Positions 54,106 through 63,922 of a DNA stretch of 64,000 nucleotides are shown piece after piece. Each line of letters opens with the position of its first letter. Positions within the stretch are counted from its first letter, which is position 1. Below the pieces are notes generated by a model that saw only the letters and a list, made by a program, of their open reading frames with translations, made no database searches and was not told the origin of the DNA. The DNA lies in contig UCEZ01000027.1 of NCBI GenBank assembly GCA_900471525.1, positions 61,195-125,194 of the forward strand, given 5' to 3'. A program made the translations under genes and the position numbers. Origin of the DNA: Hyphomicrobiales bacterium. Lineage in GTDB: Bacteria > Pseudomonadota > Alphaproteobacteria > Rhizobiales > Rhizobiaceae.

Positions 54106-55146
54106 ATGCCCGTTCTGCCCTCCGTTCTCGACGCCATCGGCAACACGCCGCTGATCCGCCTCAAGGGCGCTTCCGAGGCAACGGGATGCACCATTCTCGG
54201 CAAGGCGGAGTTTCTAAACCCCGGCCAGTCGGTCAAGGACCGCGCGGCGCTGTCGATCATCCGCCAGGCGGAAAAATCCGGGCAGCTGAAGCCGGGCGGC
54301 GTTATCGTCGAGGGTACGGCCGGCAATACCGGCATCGGTCTCGCATTGGTTGCCCAGGCGCTCGGATACCGCACTGTCATCGTCATCCCCGAGACGCAGA
54401 GCGAGGAAAAGAAGGATGCGCTGCGTCTTCTGGGTGCTGAACTCATCGAAGTTCCGGCCGTCCCGTACAAGAACCCCAACAACTACGTAAAATTGTCCGG
54501 CCGTCTTGCCGCGGAACTCGCAAAGACCGAGCCGAACGGCGCAATCTGGGCCAACCAGTTCGACAACGTGGCCAACCGTGACGCGCATGTGGAAACCACC
54601 GCGCCGGAAATCTGGCGCGATACCGATGGCAAGGTCGATGGCTTCATCTGCGCGGTCGGCTCCGGCGGCACGCTTGCGGGTGTCGCCCTTGGCCTCAAGG
54701 CGAAGAATCCGAACATCAAGATCGGCATTGCCGATCCGGAAGGAGCCGCACTCTACAACTACTACGCCAATGGCGAGCTGAAATCGGCTGGCGGATCGAT
54801 CACCGAAGGCATTGGCCAGGGGCGCATCACCGCCAACCTGGAAGGTTTCACACCGGATTTCGCCTACCAGATCCCGGATACCGAAGCGATCCCGCTGGTG
54901 TTCGATCTCATTGAAAACGAAGGAATCTGCGTTGGCGGCTCCACCGGCATCAACATTGCCGGCGCCATTCGCTTGGCAAAAGATCTGGGACCGGGACATA
55001 CCATCGTGACGATCCTCTGCGACTATGGTAACCGCTATCAGTCGAAACTGTTCAACCCGGCGTTTCTGAAGTCCAAGGGCCTTCCCGTTCCGGCCTGGCT
55101 GACGAGGAATTCCGGAATAACGGTGCCATACGAACCCGCCGGATAA
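54106..55146 (+). CDS. cysK: Cysteine synthase (O-acetylserine sulfhydrylase family)
   Basis: The 346-residue PLP enzyme makes cysteine from O-acetylserine and sulfide. Landmarks are IGNTPLIRLKGASE (residues 9-22), the PLP lysine in NPGQSVKDRAAL (around residue 45), VEGTAGNTGIGLAL (around 69), the phosphate-binding VGSGGTLAGVALGL (around 183) and GICVGGSTGINIAGAI. It is of the longer form common in alphaproteobacteria. AlaX and a sulfurtransferase follow on the same strand within 10-15 bp, so the three are probably an operon. Confidence 0.94.
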   Translation: MPVLPSVLDAIGNTPLIRLKGASEATGCTILGKAEFLNPGQSVKDRAALSIIRQAEKSGQLKPGGVIVEGTAGNTGIGLALVAQALGYRTVIVIPETQSEEKKDALRLLGAELIEVPAVPYKNPNNYVKLSGRLAAELAKTEPNGAIWANQFDNVANRDAHVETTAPEIWRDTDGKVDGFICAVGSGGTLAGVALGLKAKNPNIKIGIADPEGAALYNYYANGELKSAGGSITEGIGQGRITANLEGFTPDFAYQIPDTEAIPLVFDLIENEGICVGGSTGINIAGAIRLAKDLGPGHTIVTILCDYGNRYQSKLFNPAFLKSKGLPVPAWLTRNSGITVPYEPAG

Positions 55147-55153
55147 GCATCTC

Positions 55154-55897
55154 ATGACAACGACTGCCCTTTTTCGCGACGATTTCTACCTTTCAACCGC
55201 AGAAGCAATCGTCACGGAAATACGGGAAGACGGCGGCATCGAACTCGACCAGACCTGTTTTTACGCGACGTCGGGCGGCCAGCCGGGCGACAACGGCTTT
55301 TTCGAGCGCGCCGACGGTAGCCGAATCGAGATCGCAACCACCCGCCACGGCGACAGCAAGGACATCATCATCCATGTTCCAGCCGCCGACCAGCCCGCTG
55401 TGCTGGTCGGCGAAAAGCTGGTGCTGCATATCGACTGGCCGCGCCGCTACAAGCTGATGCGCATGCACACTGCCTGCCACCTTCTCTCCGTCGTCTGCCA
55501 ATATCCGATCACAGGCGCCGCCGTCGGCGAAGACGAAAGCCGCGTCGATTTCGACATGAGCGAAACCATCGACAAGGACGCCGTCACCGCCGCGATGATG
55601 AAGCTGGTCGATGGTAATCATCCGATCTATCTGCAATGGATCACCGACGAGGAACTGGCTGCCAATCCCGATATCGTCAAATCCAAGAATGTCCGGCCCC
55701 CGATGGGCCTCGGCCGCGTCAGCCTCGTCTGCATCGGCGAGAACGCGGCGATCGACAGCCAGCCCTGCGGCGGAACGCATGTGTCGGAAACGCAGGAAGT
55801 CGGCTCCATTTTCATTGCCAAGATCGAAAAAAAGGGCAAGGAAAACAGACGTTTCCGTATTCGTTTTGGCACACCCGAAACTGCTTCCGCCGCTTGA
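55154..55897 (+). CDS. Alanyl-tRNA editing protein (AlaX)
   Basis: The 247-residue protein matches the AlaX group, which removes Ser (or Gly) mischarged onto tRNA-Ala. It has the metal-binding HTACHLLSVV (His-x3-His, around residue 105) and CGGTHVSETQEVG near residue 205. A full AlaRS catalytic domain is absent, as expected. It lies 7 bp after cysK. Pairing with cysK may reflect protection from serine mischarging, but that is inference. Confidence 0.92.
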   Translation: MTTTALFRDDFYLSTAEAIVTEIREDGGIELDQTCFYATSGGQPGDNGFFERADGSRIEIATTRHGDSKDIIIHVPAADQPAVLVGEKLVLHIDWPRRYKLMRMHTACHLLSVVCQYPITGAAVGEDESRVDFDMSETIDKDAVTAAMMKLVDGNHPIYLQWITDEELAANPDIVKSKNVRPPMGLGRVSLVCIGENAAIDSQPCGGTHVSETQEVGSIFIAKIEKKGKENRRFRIRFGTPETASAA

Positions 55898-55911
55898 CCG
55901 GAGAACAAGCC

Positions 55912-56766
55912 ATGACCGAACAGAAGAGCGCCTTCGTCGTTTCCGCCGATTGGCTTGAGCAGCGACTGGCCGATCCCTCGGTGAAAATCCTCGACGCATC
56001 CTGGTACCTGCCGGCGCAGAACCGTGATCCGAAAGGGGAGTATGCTGCCGGCCATATTCCGGGTGCCGTCTTCTACGATCAGGATGCCATCGCCGACCTG
56101 AAGAGCGGTCTTCCGCACACCGTTCCCTCGCCCGAAGACTTTTCCGAGGCAGTTGGCAAGCTGGGTCTCAACGAGAACGATACGATCGTCGTCTACGACG
56201 GTCCGGGCATATTCACGGCGCCGCGCGTCTGGTGGCTGCTGCGGACCATGGGCGTAAAGTCCGTGTTCGTGCTGGACGGCGGCATTGACGGCTGGAAGGC
56301 GGATGGCCGGCCGGTGACAACGGATGTCCCGAAACCCGCCCCTGCCCAATTCCACCCGCAGTTCAATGCCGAAGCGGTGACCTCGTTTGCGCAAATGAAC
56401 GAGATCGTCGCGACCGGCTCCCGTCAGATCGCCGACGCGCGTGGTGCAGCTCGCTTTACGGGCGAGGAAGCGGAGCCACGGCCCGGCATGCGGTCCGGTC
56501 ATATGCCGGGCGCGAAAAGCCTGCCGTCCGGCGTCTTTTCGGTCGGCGGCAAGTTCAAATCGCTGGATGCGCTGCGCGATACGATCGAGGCGGCGGGCAT
56601 CGATCTCGATAAACCGGTCGTCACCACCTGTGGCTCGGGCATCACCGCCGCGATCATCACGCTTGCGTTGCAATCGCTGGGCCATACCGACAACAGGCTC
56701 TATGATGGCTCCTGGTCCGAATGGGGCAGCCGGGCGGACACATCCGTCGTTACCGGGAAAGAATGA
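55912..56766 (+). CDS. sseA: 3-mercaptopyruvate sulfurtransferase
   Basis: The 284-residue protein has two rhodanese domains. The first contains VKILDASWYLP and GHIPGAVFYD; the second has the catalytic Cys in TTCGSGITA (around residue 241). It transfers sulfur from 3-mercaptopyruvate to thiol acceptors. It belongs to the cysK-alaX-sseA run, and its stop overlaps the GNAT gene start (ATGA). A role in sulfur and cyanide metabolism is likely. Confidence 0.93.
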   Translation: MTEQKSAFVVSADWLEQRLADPSVKILDASWYLPAQNRDPKGEYAAGHIPGAVFYDQDAIADLKSGLPHTVPSPEDFSEAVGKLGLNENDTIVVYDGPGIFTAPRVWWLLRTMGVKSVFVLDGGIDGWKADGRPVTTDVPKPAPAQFHPQFNAEAVTSFAQMNEIVATGSRQIADARGAARFTGEEAEPRPGMRSGHMPGAKSLPSGVFSVGGKFKSLDALRDTIEAAGIDLDKPVVTTCGSGITAAIITLALQSLGHTDNRLYDGSWSEWGSRADTSVVTGKE

Positions 56767-57338
56767 CCAGAATGGCAAAGAGTACAGCTTTAGAACCGCT
56801 GGCAGTGCGCGTCACCGAGTTGGAAATGACCACCCCGCCGAAGCAGAGCCTGCCGGTGCCGGTCAATATCCAGACCGCGATCATGCGCGTGCCCGAAATC
56901 CCGCTGCCGTTCTATCGGTTCCTTTATCTGCAGGTCGGCCGGCGCTGGAACTGGGTCGACCGGCTGCGGATGACAGACGCTGACCTAACCGCGGCCCTGC
57001 ACGACAAGCGCAATTCCGTGACCGTGCTCTATGTCAACGGCGCTCCGGCCGGGTTTTTCGAACTCCTTCAGGTGGACGAGGACAATGTCGAGCTCTCCCA
57101 TTTCGGCATGTTCGAGCACGCGCTCGGCCTCGGGCTCGGCAAATGGTTTCTCCTGCAAACGCTTTATGCCGCCTGGAACTCCAATCCCAAGGTCGTCCGT
57201 GTGTCGACCAATACGCTCGATCATCCCCGCGCGTTGCAGCTTTACCAGCGCTTCGGATTCTCCCCGGTTTCGACCCACGATGCCACCGTCCAGCCACTCA
57301 GCGACGATGAGCTTTTAGCGCTCGCACGCAGCCTCTGA
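56763..57338 (+). CDS. GNAT-family N-acetyltransferase
   Basis: The 191-residue protein has a GNAT fold in the second half: PAGFFELLQVDEDNVELSHFGMF, HALGLGLGKWFLLQTLY (acetyl-CoA binding) and a C-terminal YQRFGFSPVST. The first 60 residues are specific to this subfamily. It overlaps the sseA stop by four bases. The substrate is unknown. ATG 56772 is an alternative start. Confidence 0.88.
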   Translation: MTRMAKSTALEPLAVRVTELEMTTPPKQSLPVPVNIQTAIMRVPEIPLPFYRFLYLQVGRRWNWVDRLRMTDADLTAALHDKRNSVTVLYVNGAPAGFFELLQVDEDNVELSHFGMFEHALGLGLGKWFLLQTLYAAWNSNPKVVRVSTNTLDHPRALQLYQRFGFSPVSTHDATVQPLSDDELLALARSL

Positions 57339-57419
57339 AGTTCAGGGCGGCAAGAATCGGGTGTCGCTCCCAGCCGGTGCATGGCATTTCTTCGGGCACG
57401 GAAACCGGAGGAACCCGCG

Positions 57420-57890
57420 ATGACCTTGCGCTACAAACCAATGCCGAGCGATCTTGCCGCACGCTATCGCCGCCGCGAGCCTGATGCCTATGGCCTGACA
57501 CCCGAACTGCATGTCTCCGATGGCGACGGCATGCCCTGCCGCCATTGCCTCGCCAATATCGCCGCGGGCGATCCCTACCTGATCCTCGCCTACCGCCCTT
57601 TTCCGGCGCTCCAGCCCTATGCGGAAACCGGACCCATTTTTCTGCATGCGGAAGAATGCGAAGCCTACACGGGCGGCCCGGACGTTCCTCCGATCCTGAC
57701 GACCAGCAAGGACTATCTCCTGCGCGGCTATAGCGCCGACGACCGGATCGTCTACGGAAGCGGCGCGGTCACTCCGGTTGACGATATCGACGCCCGGGCT
57801 ACGGAATTGCTGGATCGCCCCGAAATCGCCTATGTCCATGTCCGCTCGGCCCGCAATAATTGCTACCAGTGCCGGATCGAGCGTGAATAG
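57420..57890 (+). CDS. DUF1203 protein
   Basis: The 156-residue protein has a DUF1203 domain. Characteristic sequence includes DGDGMPCRHCLANIAAGDPYLILAYRPF (residues 37-64, split here), then PIFLHAEECEAYTG and NNCYQCRIERE at the end. Cys and His residues suggest metal or redox chemistry, but the function is unknown. CGGAGGAA is placed well before the ATG at 57420. A bidirectional hairpin follows before ald. Confidence 0.87.
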   Translation: MTLRYKPMPSDLAARYRRREPDAYGLTPELHVSDGDGMPCRHCLANIAAGDPYLILAYRPFPALQPYAETGPIFLHAEECEAYTGGPDVPPILTTSKDYLLRGYSADDRIVYGSGAVTPVDDIDARATELLDRPEIAYVHVRSARNNCYQCRIERE

Positions 57891-57892
57891 AA

Positions 57893-57917
57893 ATGGGGCC
57901 GGTATTCCCGGCCCCAT
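57893..57917. terminator. Bidirectional hairpin between DUF1203 and ald
   Basis: A 10-bp perfect stem ATGGGGCCGG / CCGGCCCCAT has the loop TATTC between the stops of two convergent genes. It lacks a T run, but the stem is strong and the placement is typical. Confidence 0.7.
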
Positions 57918-57928
57918 CCAGATCGCCC

Positions 57929-59047
57929 TCAGGCGATCTTCAGCACGGCTTCCGGCGCATGGCTCTCATATCCGAGCGCCTCGGCAACTGCCTTGTTGGT
58001 GACGCGGCCCTTGTGAACGTTGAGGCCGGCGCGCAGATGGCGGTCCTCGGCAATCGCCTTCAGACCACGGTCGGCAAGCTGCAGGCCGTAGTAGAGCGTC
58101 GCATTGTTCAGCGCATGAGCAGAGGTCACCGGAACAGCGCCAGGCATGTTGGCGACGCAATAGTGCACGATGCCGTCAACCTCGTAGGTCGGGTCGGAAT
58201 GCGTCGTTGCATGCGAAGTCTCGAAGCAGCCGCCCTGGTCGATGGCGACGTCGACGATGACGGCGCCCTTCTTCATGCCCGACAGCATCTCGCGCGTCAC
58301 CAGCTTCGGAGCCGCAGCGCCCGGGATCAGCACCGCGCCAATCACCAGATCGGCCGAGAAGACTTCGTCTTCCAGTGCATCGATGGTCGAGAACCGGGTG
58401 TGCACGCGGCCGGCAAAAAGATCGTCCAACTGACGCAGGCGTGGAATGGAGCGGTCGAGAATGCTGACGTCAGCACCAAGCCCGGTCGCCATGCGCGCGG
58501 CATGCAGGCCGACGACGCCGCCACCGATGACGGTGACCTTGGCCGGCAGAACGCCAGGCACGCCGCCGAGCAGGATGCCGCGGCCGCCATTGGCTTTCTG
58601 CAGCGATGTGGCACCGGCCTGGATGGCGAGGCGCCCAGCAACTTCAGACATCGGCGCCAGCAGCGGCAGACCGCCGCGATCGTCCGTGACCGTTTCATAG
58701 GCGATCGCCGTTACGCCGGAGCCGAGCAGCCCCTTGGTCTGTTCCGGATCGGGCGCAAGATGCAAATAGGTGTAGAGAATCTGGCCGTCGCGAAGCTGCG
58801 CCCATTCGGAAGGCTGCGGCTCCTTGACCTTGACGATCATGTCGGATTTTTCGAAGACGTCCTTGGCCGTGGCAACAATTTTCGCGCCCGCCGCGCGATA
58901 GGCGTCGTCTTCCGCGCCGATCCCTGCGCCCGCCTTGGTTTCGATGATTACCTCGTGGCCATGCGCCACATATTCCCTCACCGATCCGGGCGTCAGGCCG
59001 ACACGGTATTCATGGTTTTTGATTTCCTTCGGGCAACCGACACGCAT
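57929..59047 (-). CDS. ald: Alanine dehydrogenase
   Basis: Ald interconverts alanine and pyruvate plus ammonia with NAD. The 372-residue protein begins [20 protein letters not shown], contains [19 protein letters not shown] (around residue 127), the NAD-binding [21 protein letters not shown] (around 171), and [21 protein letters not shown] (substrate site). The divergent Lrp-type regulator upstream is the AldR-like partner that senses alanine, so alanine-dependent induction is likely. Confidence 0.96.
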   Translation of the reverse strand: MRVGCPKEIKNHEYRVGLTPGSVREYVAHGHEVIIETKAGAGIGAEDDAYRAAGAKIVATAKDVFEKSDMIVKVKEPQPSEWAQLRDGQILYTYLHLAPDPEQTKGLLGSGVTAIAYETVTDDRGGLPLLAPMSEVAGRLAIQAGATSLQKANGGRGILLGGVPGVLPAKVTVIGGGVVGLHAARMATGLGADVSILDRSIPRLRQLDDLFAGRVHTRFSTIDALEDEVFSADLVIGAVLIPGAAAPKLVTREMLSGMKKGAVIVDVAIDQGGCFETSHATTHSDPTYEVDGIVHYCVANMPGAVPVTSAHALNNATLYYGLQLADRGLKAIAEDRHLRAGLNVHKGRVTNKAVAEALGYESHAPEAVLKIA

Positions 59048-59212
59048 CCTCGCGTTCCTCTCATTCGCGGCTTTCGCCATTGTTGTTTTTCACCCACGTA
59101 GCGAACCAGAAAGAGCATCGCATGTCCTTGCAAAGAGGCCGGTGAATATCGTATTGTTTCGAATATTATTGCGTGTATAGAAGAAAATTCGAAGGATATT
59201 CGATTGGCGGCG

Positions 59213-59665
59213 ATGGATGCAATTGATGCTGCGATCTTGCGGATTCTCCAGCAGAACGGCCGGATTGCCAATGCTGAATTGGCCGAGAAGGTCGGGCTGT
59301 CTGCCTCTGCCTGTTCGCGGCGGGTCGACATTCTTGAAAAGTCCGGCGTCATCAGCGGCTACCATGCGCGCCTGTCGCACAAGGCGCTGGATTATCGCAT
59401 CATGGTCATCGTCCATATCTCGCTGTCGGGCCAGTTCGCCAAGACCCTGACGGAGTTCGAGGCTGCGGTAAAACTCTGCCCCAATGTGCTGGTGTGCTAC
59501 CTGATGTCGGGCGAGTACGACTATATCCTGCGCGTCGCCGCCAAGGATCTGGAGGACTATGAGCGCATCCACCGCGACTGGCTTTCCGCGCTTCCCCACG
59601 TCGTCAAGATCAACTCGAGCTTCTCGCTGCGCGAGATCATCGACCGGCCGAATGTCGGCGTTTGA
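59213..59665 (+). CDS. Lrp/AsnC-family regulator of ald (AldR-like)
   Basis: The 150-residue regulator has an N-terminal helix-turn-helix (IDAAILRILQQNGRIANAELAEKVG, then SASACSRRVDILEKSGVI) and a C-terminal RAM ligand domain (VLVCYLMSGEYDYILRVAAKDL). It is divergent from ald across 165 bp, the standard arrangement for an alanine-responsive activator. AT-rich partial repeats with TTCGAA and ATATT at 59155-59205 may be its binding sites. ATG 59213 is preferred over TTG 59204. Confidence 0.93.
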   Translation: MDAIDAAILRILQQNGRIANAELAEKVGLSASACSRRVDILEKSGVISGYHARLSHKALDYRIMVIVHISLSGQFAKTLTEFEAAVKLCPNVLVCYLMSGEYDYILRVAAKDLEDYERIHRDWLSALPHVVKINSSFSLREIIDRPNVGV

Positions 59666-59686
59666 CCGCTCCCGATGGGAGATACA

Positions 59687-60931
59687 TCAAACGTTTCCGA
59701 CCACACAATTGCGTCCGTTGCGCTTTGCCTCATAAAGGCGTGCATCCGCCTTTGACAAGAGATCTCGTGTCGTGGCGCCGTCTATGGGTGTCGATGCGAT
59801 ACCAATGCTGACAGTGACGACCGACTGGTCCGATGTCGTCACTTCCGTCAGCACGCGCTTACGCAGGTCGTCGGCGCGTGACAGAGCACTCGCGTGATCA
59901 AGGCCGTCGCAAAGAACCACGAACTCCTCGCCGCCATAGCGAAAGAAGTAATCGCTCTGACGCAGGCCGGACTGGATCGCAGCGGCAATCGCCTTCAGCA
60001 CCCGATCGCCCTCAAGATGGCCGAACCGGTCATTGACGTTCTTGAAATGGTCCGCATCGATCATGATCACGCTGACGCCGCTGCCGGATGCCATTGCATT
60101 GCGGATCAGCCTCGGTGCCTCGAACTCGAATCGGCTGCGGTCGAGCACGCCGGTCAGCATATCCCGTCCCGACTTCGACAAGAGGTCTTCATAGCGCTCC
60201 CGGAAAGTCAGCGCGTTGAAGATATCGCCGATCGGTTGCCGCGAGACGGAAAGGACAGAATGGCTGGAAAAGTGCAGGTAGGCGCCAAGGACGACTGAGT
60301 AGAGGACAGCCGCCCCCATCTTTGCGATCCAGCCGCCCCAAAACACTTCGGCCGGCGCACCGTTCAGCGCATGCAGGGCGATATAGAATCCGGCTTGGTC
60401 GAAGGTCAGCACCACGGTACCGCAGATCAGAAAACGCAGGGTGAGAAGACCACGCATCCAGCGCCCGATCCGCTCATAGAGCAGGATGATGATGAGCGAA
60501 TCGAGATAGAGGAGCAACGTTCCCCAGAGCATCAACCAGCCCATCTCGTCGATGAAGGCAAGATCGGCGGTGCGGTTCGGTACAGCTGATACCGTCTGGT
60601 GCATCTGAAGCAGCAGGCTCAGCGCGACGGTGAGAAAGTTGCCTGCCAGCAGGCCGTAGATCGGCTGGCGCACCGTTGCCGCATCCTCCTTCACGTAGAG
60701 AAGCAGGATCATCATCAGCTTGCCGGCGAAAAGCACGGCGGAGCCCGGCGAAATCACGCCGAATGGCAGCTGCACGTAAAAGACGGCGGCAAGGTAGGTC
60801 TCGATGAAATGCAGAACGCCGAGCGCCGCGATGAAAACGCCAAGACCCAGGCGGTGGCGCATGTGCAACAGCGTGACCATGACTGCGACATAGACAAGGC
60901 CTTCGCAGAGAAACAGGAATACATTGGTCAT
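59687..60931 (-). CDS. Membrane-bound diguanylate cyclase (GGDEF)
   Basis: The 414-residue protein has an N-terminal membrane region of about six or seven helices (residues 1-220) and a C-terminal GGDEF domain. The domain contains GRDMLTGVLDRSRFE (around residue 255), the metal Asp in IMIDADHFKNVNDRFGH (around 292) and the active GGEEF (around 340). The nucleotide-binding residues look intact, so c-di-GMP synthesis is likely. No I-site RxxD is evident just before GGEEF. The sensor part has no recognised domain. The next gene on this strand, hlyU, is 223 bp upstream. Confidence 0.92.
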   Translation of the reverse strand: MTNVFLFLCEGLVYVAVMVTLLHMRHRLGLGVFIAALGVLHFIETYLAAVFYVQLPFGVISPGSAVLFAGKLMMILLLYVKEDAATVRQPIYGLLAGNFLTVALSLLLQMHQTVSAVPNRTADLAFIDEMGWLMLWGTLLLYLDSLIIILLYERIGRWMRGLLTLRFLICGTVVLTFDQAGFYIALHALNGAPAEVFWGGWIAKMGAAVLYSVVLGAYLHFSSHSVLSVSRQPIGDIFNALTFRERYEDLLSKSGRDMLTGVLDRSRFEFEAPRLIRNAMASGSGVSVIMIDADHFKNVNDRFGHLEGDRVLKAIAAAIQSGLRQSDYFFRYGGEEFVVLCDGLDHASALSRADDLRKRVLTEVTTSDQSVVTVSIGIASTPIDGATTRDLLSKADARLYEAKRNGRNCVVGNV

Positions 60932-61154
60932 CGGCAGTCGTTCACTCGGATTTGCTTCCGCGATTCTATAAACTGCAAGTTTAAAGAAAAGTTTAGGGGG
61001 TGCATCCCGAAGATTGTCGCCGGCGCCTTAAATTGGCTCACGCTCAACCAAGGGTTGGGTTCGGTGCGTTCTTTTCAGGTGTTCTACGGCAAAGCTGACG
61101 CAATGAACATCCGGTCGTCGCCCAGCCGATCGACGGCACTTCGAATGTCCGGGT

Positions 61155-61472
61155 TCAAACCTGCCGGGAGGCTACGTCGTCGGCAAACAGCGATGGACCA
61201 TGCTGATCGATGATTTGATGCGCCTTGCGCAACGTCGCGTCGATCACGTCCTGTTCCGAACTGAAAAGATCGGCGCGGATGAACGTGCGCACGCGTACCG
61301 TCCCATCGACCTCTTTCTCGATCGAGCCCGCCAGCCGGAACTGGGCGCCTTCGCGCATCGGATTGGCGCGGATCAGGCAGTCGCCGTAGGTCTCGGTCTT
61401 GCCGGACGAGGCGCTCGCCTCGGCGCTGGAGCCACTGGAAAAACCGAACAATTTTGACAGAAAGGAAGCCAT
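61155..61472 (-). CDS. HlyU-family protein
   Basis: The 105-residue protein is of the HlyU family: a Ser-rich N-terminus then TYGDCLIRANPMREGAQFRLAGSIEKE, TFIRADLFSSEQDVIDATLRKAHQIIDQHG. HlyU was described as an activator in Vibrio, but that protein is an ArsR-like regulator, and the Pfam 'HlyU' family in alphaproteobacteria has no defined role. The start overlaps, on the other strand, an ATG of the hydrolase gene through a shared CATG. Confidence 0.8.
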   Translation of the reverse strand: MASFLSKLFGFSSGSSAEASASSGKTETYGDCLIRANPMREGAQFRLAGSIEKEVDGTVRVRTFIRADLFSSEQDVIDATLRKAHQIIDQHGPSLFADDVASRQV

Positions 61473-61584
61473 GCGAAAGACTTACCCATGGCAAACAGGG
61501 CTGTCAAAGGCTAAGTTTCCCATCGGCAGCGATCGGTTGGTCGGCTCGGGAGAAAATGAGAATGGCAGCGGCATTGCCCGGATC

Positions 61585-62490
61585 ATGACAACAGGTTTTG
61601 AGGCTGTCGCATCGATTGCCGGTATCGAGGAATGGCTCGCCGTCAGCGAATCGGCGTTCCCTGATATCAGGCCGGGATTGGCCAAGGAAATCATCTGGGC
61701 CGATCCTGCCGACAAAGGCCGCACAGCCCTTGCTGTCGTCTACATCCATGGATTTTCTGCATCGAAAGGCGAGGTCCGTCCCCTGCCCGATCTCGTGGCA
61801 AAAGCGCTCGGCGCCAATCTTTTCTATACGCGCCTTGCCGGACATGGACGCAGCGGCGACGCGATGGCCGAGGCTACAGTCGAGGATTGGCACAGGGACA
61901 TGCTGGAGGCGCTGGACATCGCCGCGCAGCTTGGTGACAGGACGGTGATCATCGCAACATCTACCGGCGCCGCTCTGGCCACTTGGGCGCTTTCCCAACC
62001 GCCTTTGGTAGCCCGGGTCGCGGGTGCCGTTTTCCTCGCTCCGAACTTCAGGGTCAGGGGACGCGGCGCCTTCCTGCTGACCGCCCCCCTTGCCAACCTC
62101 AGCGCACGCCTCATCCTCGGCCGCCGCCGTTCCTTTACGCCGCTGAATGCGCTGCACGCCAGCTATTGGACCACCGAATATCCGGTCTCGGCGCTTCTCC
62201 CGATGGCAGTTCTGGTCGCGCAGGCCCGGGCGCTGCCGTTTGGAAATATCCGCGTCCCTGCGCTGTTCATTCGGTCGCCTGCAGATCAAGTGGTCGATGC
62301 CAAGCAAACGGACACAGTTGCCGCGCGCTGGGGCGGCCCAGCCACCATTCTTGATCCAGGCAATGTCGACGATCCCCATGGGCACGTGATCGCCGGCGAC
62401 GCCCTGTCGCCGTCAACGACTAACCGGATCGCCAAAGACATCCTGAATTGGTTTAAAAAAGTAAAGCAAACAGCAGATATCGCTAGATAA
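61585..62490 (+). CDS. Alpha/beta hydrolase
   Basis: The 301-residue alpha/beta hydrolase starts MTTGFEAVASIAGIEEWLA. It has the oxyanion stretch VVYIHGFSASKGEVRP, the nucleophile ATSTGAA (Ser around residue 133 in a GxSxG-like elbow with a Thr change), the acid in IRSPADQVVD and a late His in DPHGHVIAGDAL. The upstream ATG at 61471 has AAGGA and remains possible, but the extra 38 residues look non-domain. The substrate is unknown. It is divergent from hlyU. Confidence 0.8.
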   Translation: MTTGFEAVASIAGIEEWLAVSESAFPDIRPGLAKEIIWADPADKGRTALAVVYIHGFSASKGEVRPLPDLVAKALGANLFYTRLAGHGRSGDAMAEATVEDWHRDMLEALDIAAQLGDRTVIIATSTGAALATWALSQPPLVARVAGAVFLAPNFRVRGRGAFLLTAPLANLSARLILGRRRSFTPLNALHASYWTTEYPVSALLPMAVLVAQARALPFGNIRVPALFIRSPADQVVDAKQTDTVAARWGGPATILDPGNVDDPHGHVIAGDALSPSTTNRIAKDILNWFKKVKQTADIAR

Positions 62491-62493
62491 ATA

Positions 62494-63741
62494 TTAAATG
62501 ACGAGGTTGGCGAGAATCTCGTTGTCAGTAATATCCTGATAGCGCAGTCCCGCCGCATCGAAGGCCGCCTTCAGCCGTGGAAAATTCTCCGGATGCTTGG
62601 TTTCGATCCCGATCAGGATCGAACCGAAATTGCGGGCCGATTTCTTCAGGTATTCGAAGCGGGCGATGTCGTCCTCCTCGCCGAGCAGGCCGAGGAAATC
62701 CTTGAGCGCGCCCGGGCGCTGTGCCATGCGCACGATGAAGTATTTTTTCAGGCCCGTGTGCCGCATCGCCCTTTCCTTGACATCCGGCAGGCGCTCGAAA
62801 TCGAAGTTGCCGCCGGAGACCACGGCAACGACTGTCTTGCCCGCCAGTCTGTCGCGCCCCAGCGCTTCCAATGCGGTGATCGACAATGCACCGGCCGGCT
62901 CGAGCACGACGCCCTCGACATTGAGCATATCGGTGATCGTCACGCAGATGGCGTTTTCCGCCAGCAGCAAGACCTGATCCGTCGAAAAATGCTTGAGGGC
63001 CACGAAATTCAGATCGCCGATCCGCCCGACCGCTGCGCCATCGACGAAGTTGTCGACCTGATCGAGCGTTACCACGGATCCCGTCTCCAGGCTGCGGCGT
63101 AGGCTTGGTGCCCCCTCCGGCTCGCAGAAGATGAAAGCCTCCGGCGAGACCACCCCTTTCAGATAGCCGGTCATGCCGGCAGAAAGCCCGCCGCCGCCCA
63201 CCGGCATGATGATCAGATCGGGGACCGTGCCTTCGGGCAGTTGCTCGATCATCTCCGCGGCGACCGTTGCCTGTCCCTCGATGATATCAACGTGATCGAA
63301 AGGTGGCACCATGACGCCGTCAATCCGTTCCACATGCTCGCGCGCCGCCTGGTAGCACTGGTCGAAGAAGTCGCCGACCAGCTTGATGCTGATGAACTCG
63401 CCGCCGAACATCAGCGTCTTGTCGATCTTCTGCTGCGGTGTCGTCACCGGCATGAAGACGACGCCCGGCACCCCAAAATGCCGGCAGACGAAGGCAAACC
63501 CTTGCGCATGATTGCCGGCCGAGGCGCAGACGAATGTTTTTCCCGTCCCGCCGGCCTCGATGACCTTGCGGAAGAAGTTGAACGCGCCCCTGATCTTGTA
63601 GGAGCGCACCGGTGAAAGGTCTTCGCGCTTCAGGTAGATCGTGGCGCCATAGCGTGCGCTCAGGTGCTCGTTGAGCTGCAGCGGCGTTGCCGGGAATAGC
63701 GTGCGCAAAGCCTCAACGGCGTTGTCAACGTCCTGCTTCAT
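62494..63741 (-). CDS. ilvA: Threonine dehydratase (biosynthetic)
   Basis: IlvA deaminates threonine to 2-oxobutyrate, the first step to isoleucine. The 415-residue PLP enzyme has the Schiff-base Lys in VRSYKIRGAFNFF (around residue 47), the SAGNHAQGFAFVCRHFG block, the phosphate-binding PVGGGGLSAGMTGYL (around 180) and a C-terminal single ACT-like domain (about 330-415: PGALKDFLGLLGEEDDIARFEYLKK), as in the shorter group. Feedback by isoleucine is likely but not shown. ATG 63741 is preferred; 63789 is out of the fold. Confidence 0.94.
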   Translation of the reverse strand: MKQDVDNAVEALRTLFPATPLQLNEHLSARYGATIYLKREDLSPVRSYKIRGAFNFFRKVIEAGGTGKTFVCASAGNHAQGFAFVCRHFGVPGVVFMPVTTPQQKIDKTLMFGGEFISIKLVGDFFDQCYQAAREHVERIDGVMVPPFDHVDIIEGQATVAAEMIEQLPEGTVPDLIIMPVGGGGLSAGMTGYLKGVVSPEAFIFCEPEGAPSLRRSLETGSVVTLDQVDNFVDGAAVGRIGDLNFVALKHFSTDQVLLLAENAICVTITDMLNVEGVVLEPAGALSITALEALGRDRLAGKTVVAVVSGGNFDFERLPDVKERAMRHTGLKKYFIVRMAQRPGALKDFLGLLGEEDDIARFEYLKKSARNFGSILIGIETKHPENFPRLKAAFDAAGLRYQDITDNEILANLVI

Positions 63742-63922
63742 GGAGTGCGATCTTTCGTTCGGGTTCGTGTCGCCCTGCCTATGCCACAACGGCAGTCATG
63801 AAACCACAGCTATTCACAAATAACTGGAGTATAAAAATCATCTTTTACGATGCGGCTTCTCCTTGACAGTGGGCGGCAAATCCCGAAAATCCGAAGCCGA
63901 CGTGGGATCGTGGGGAGAGACA

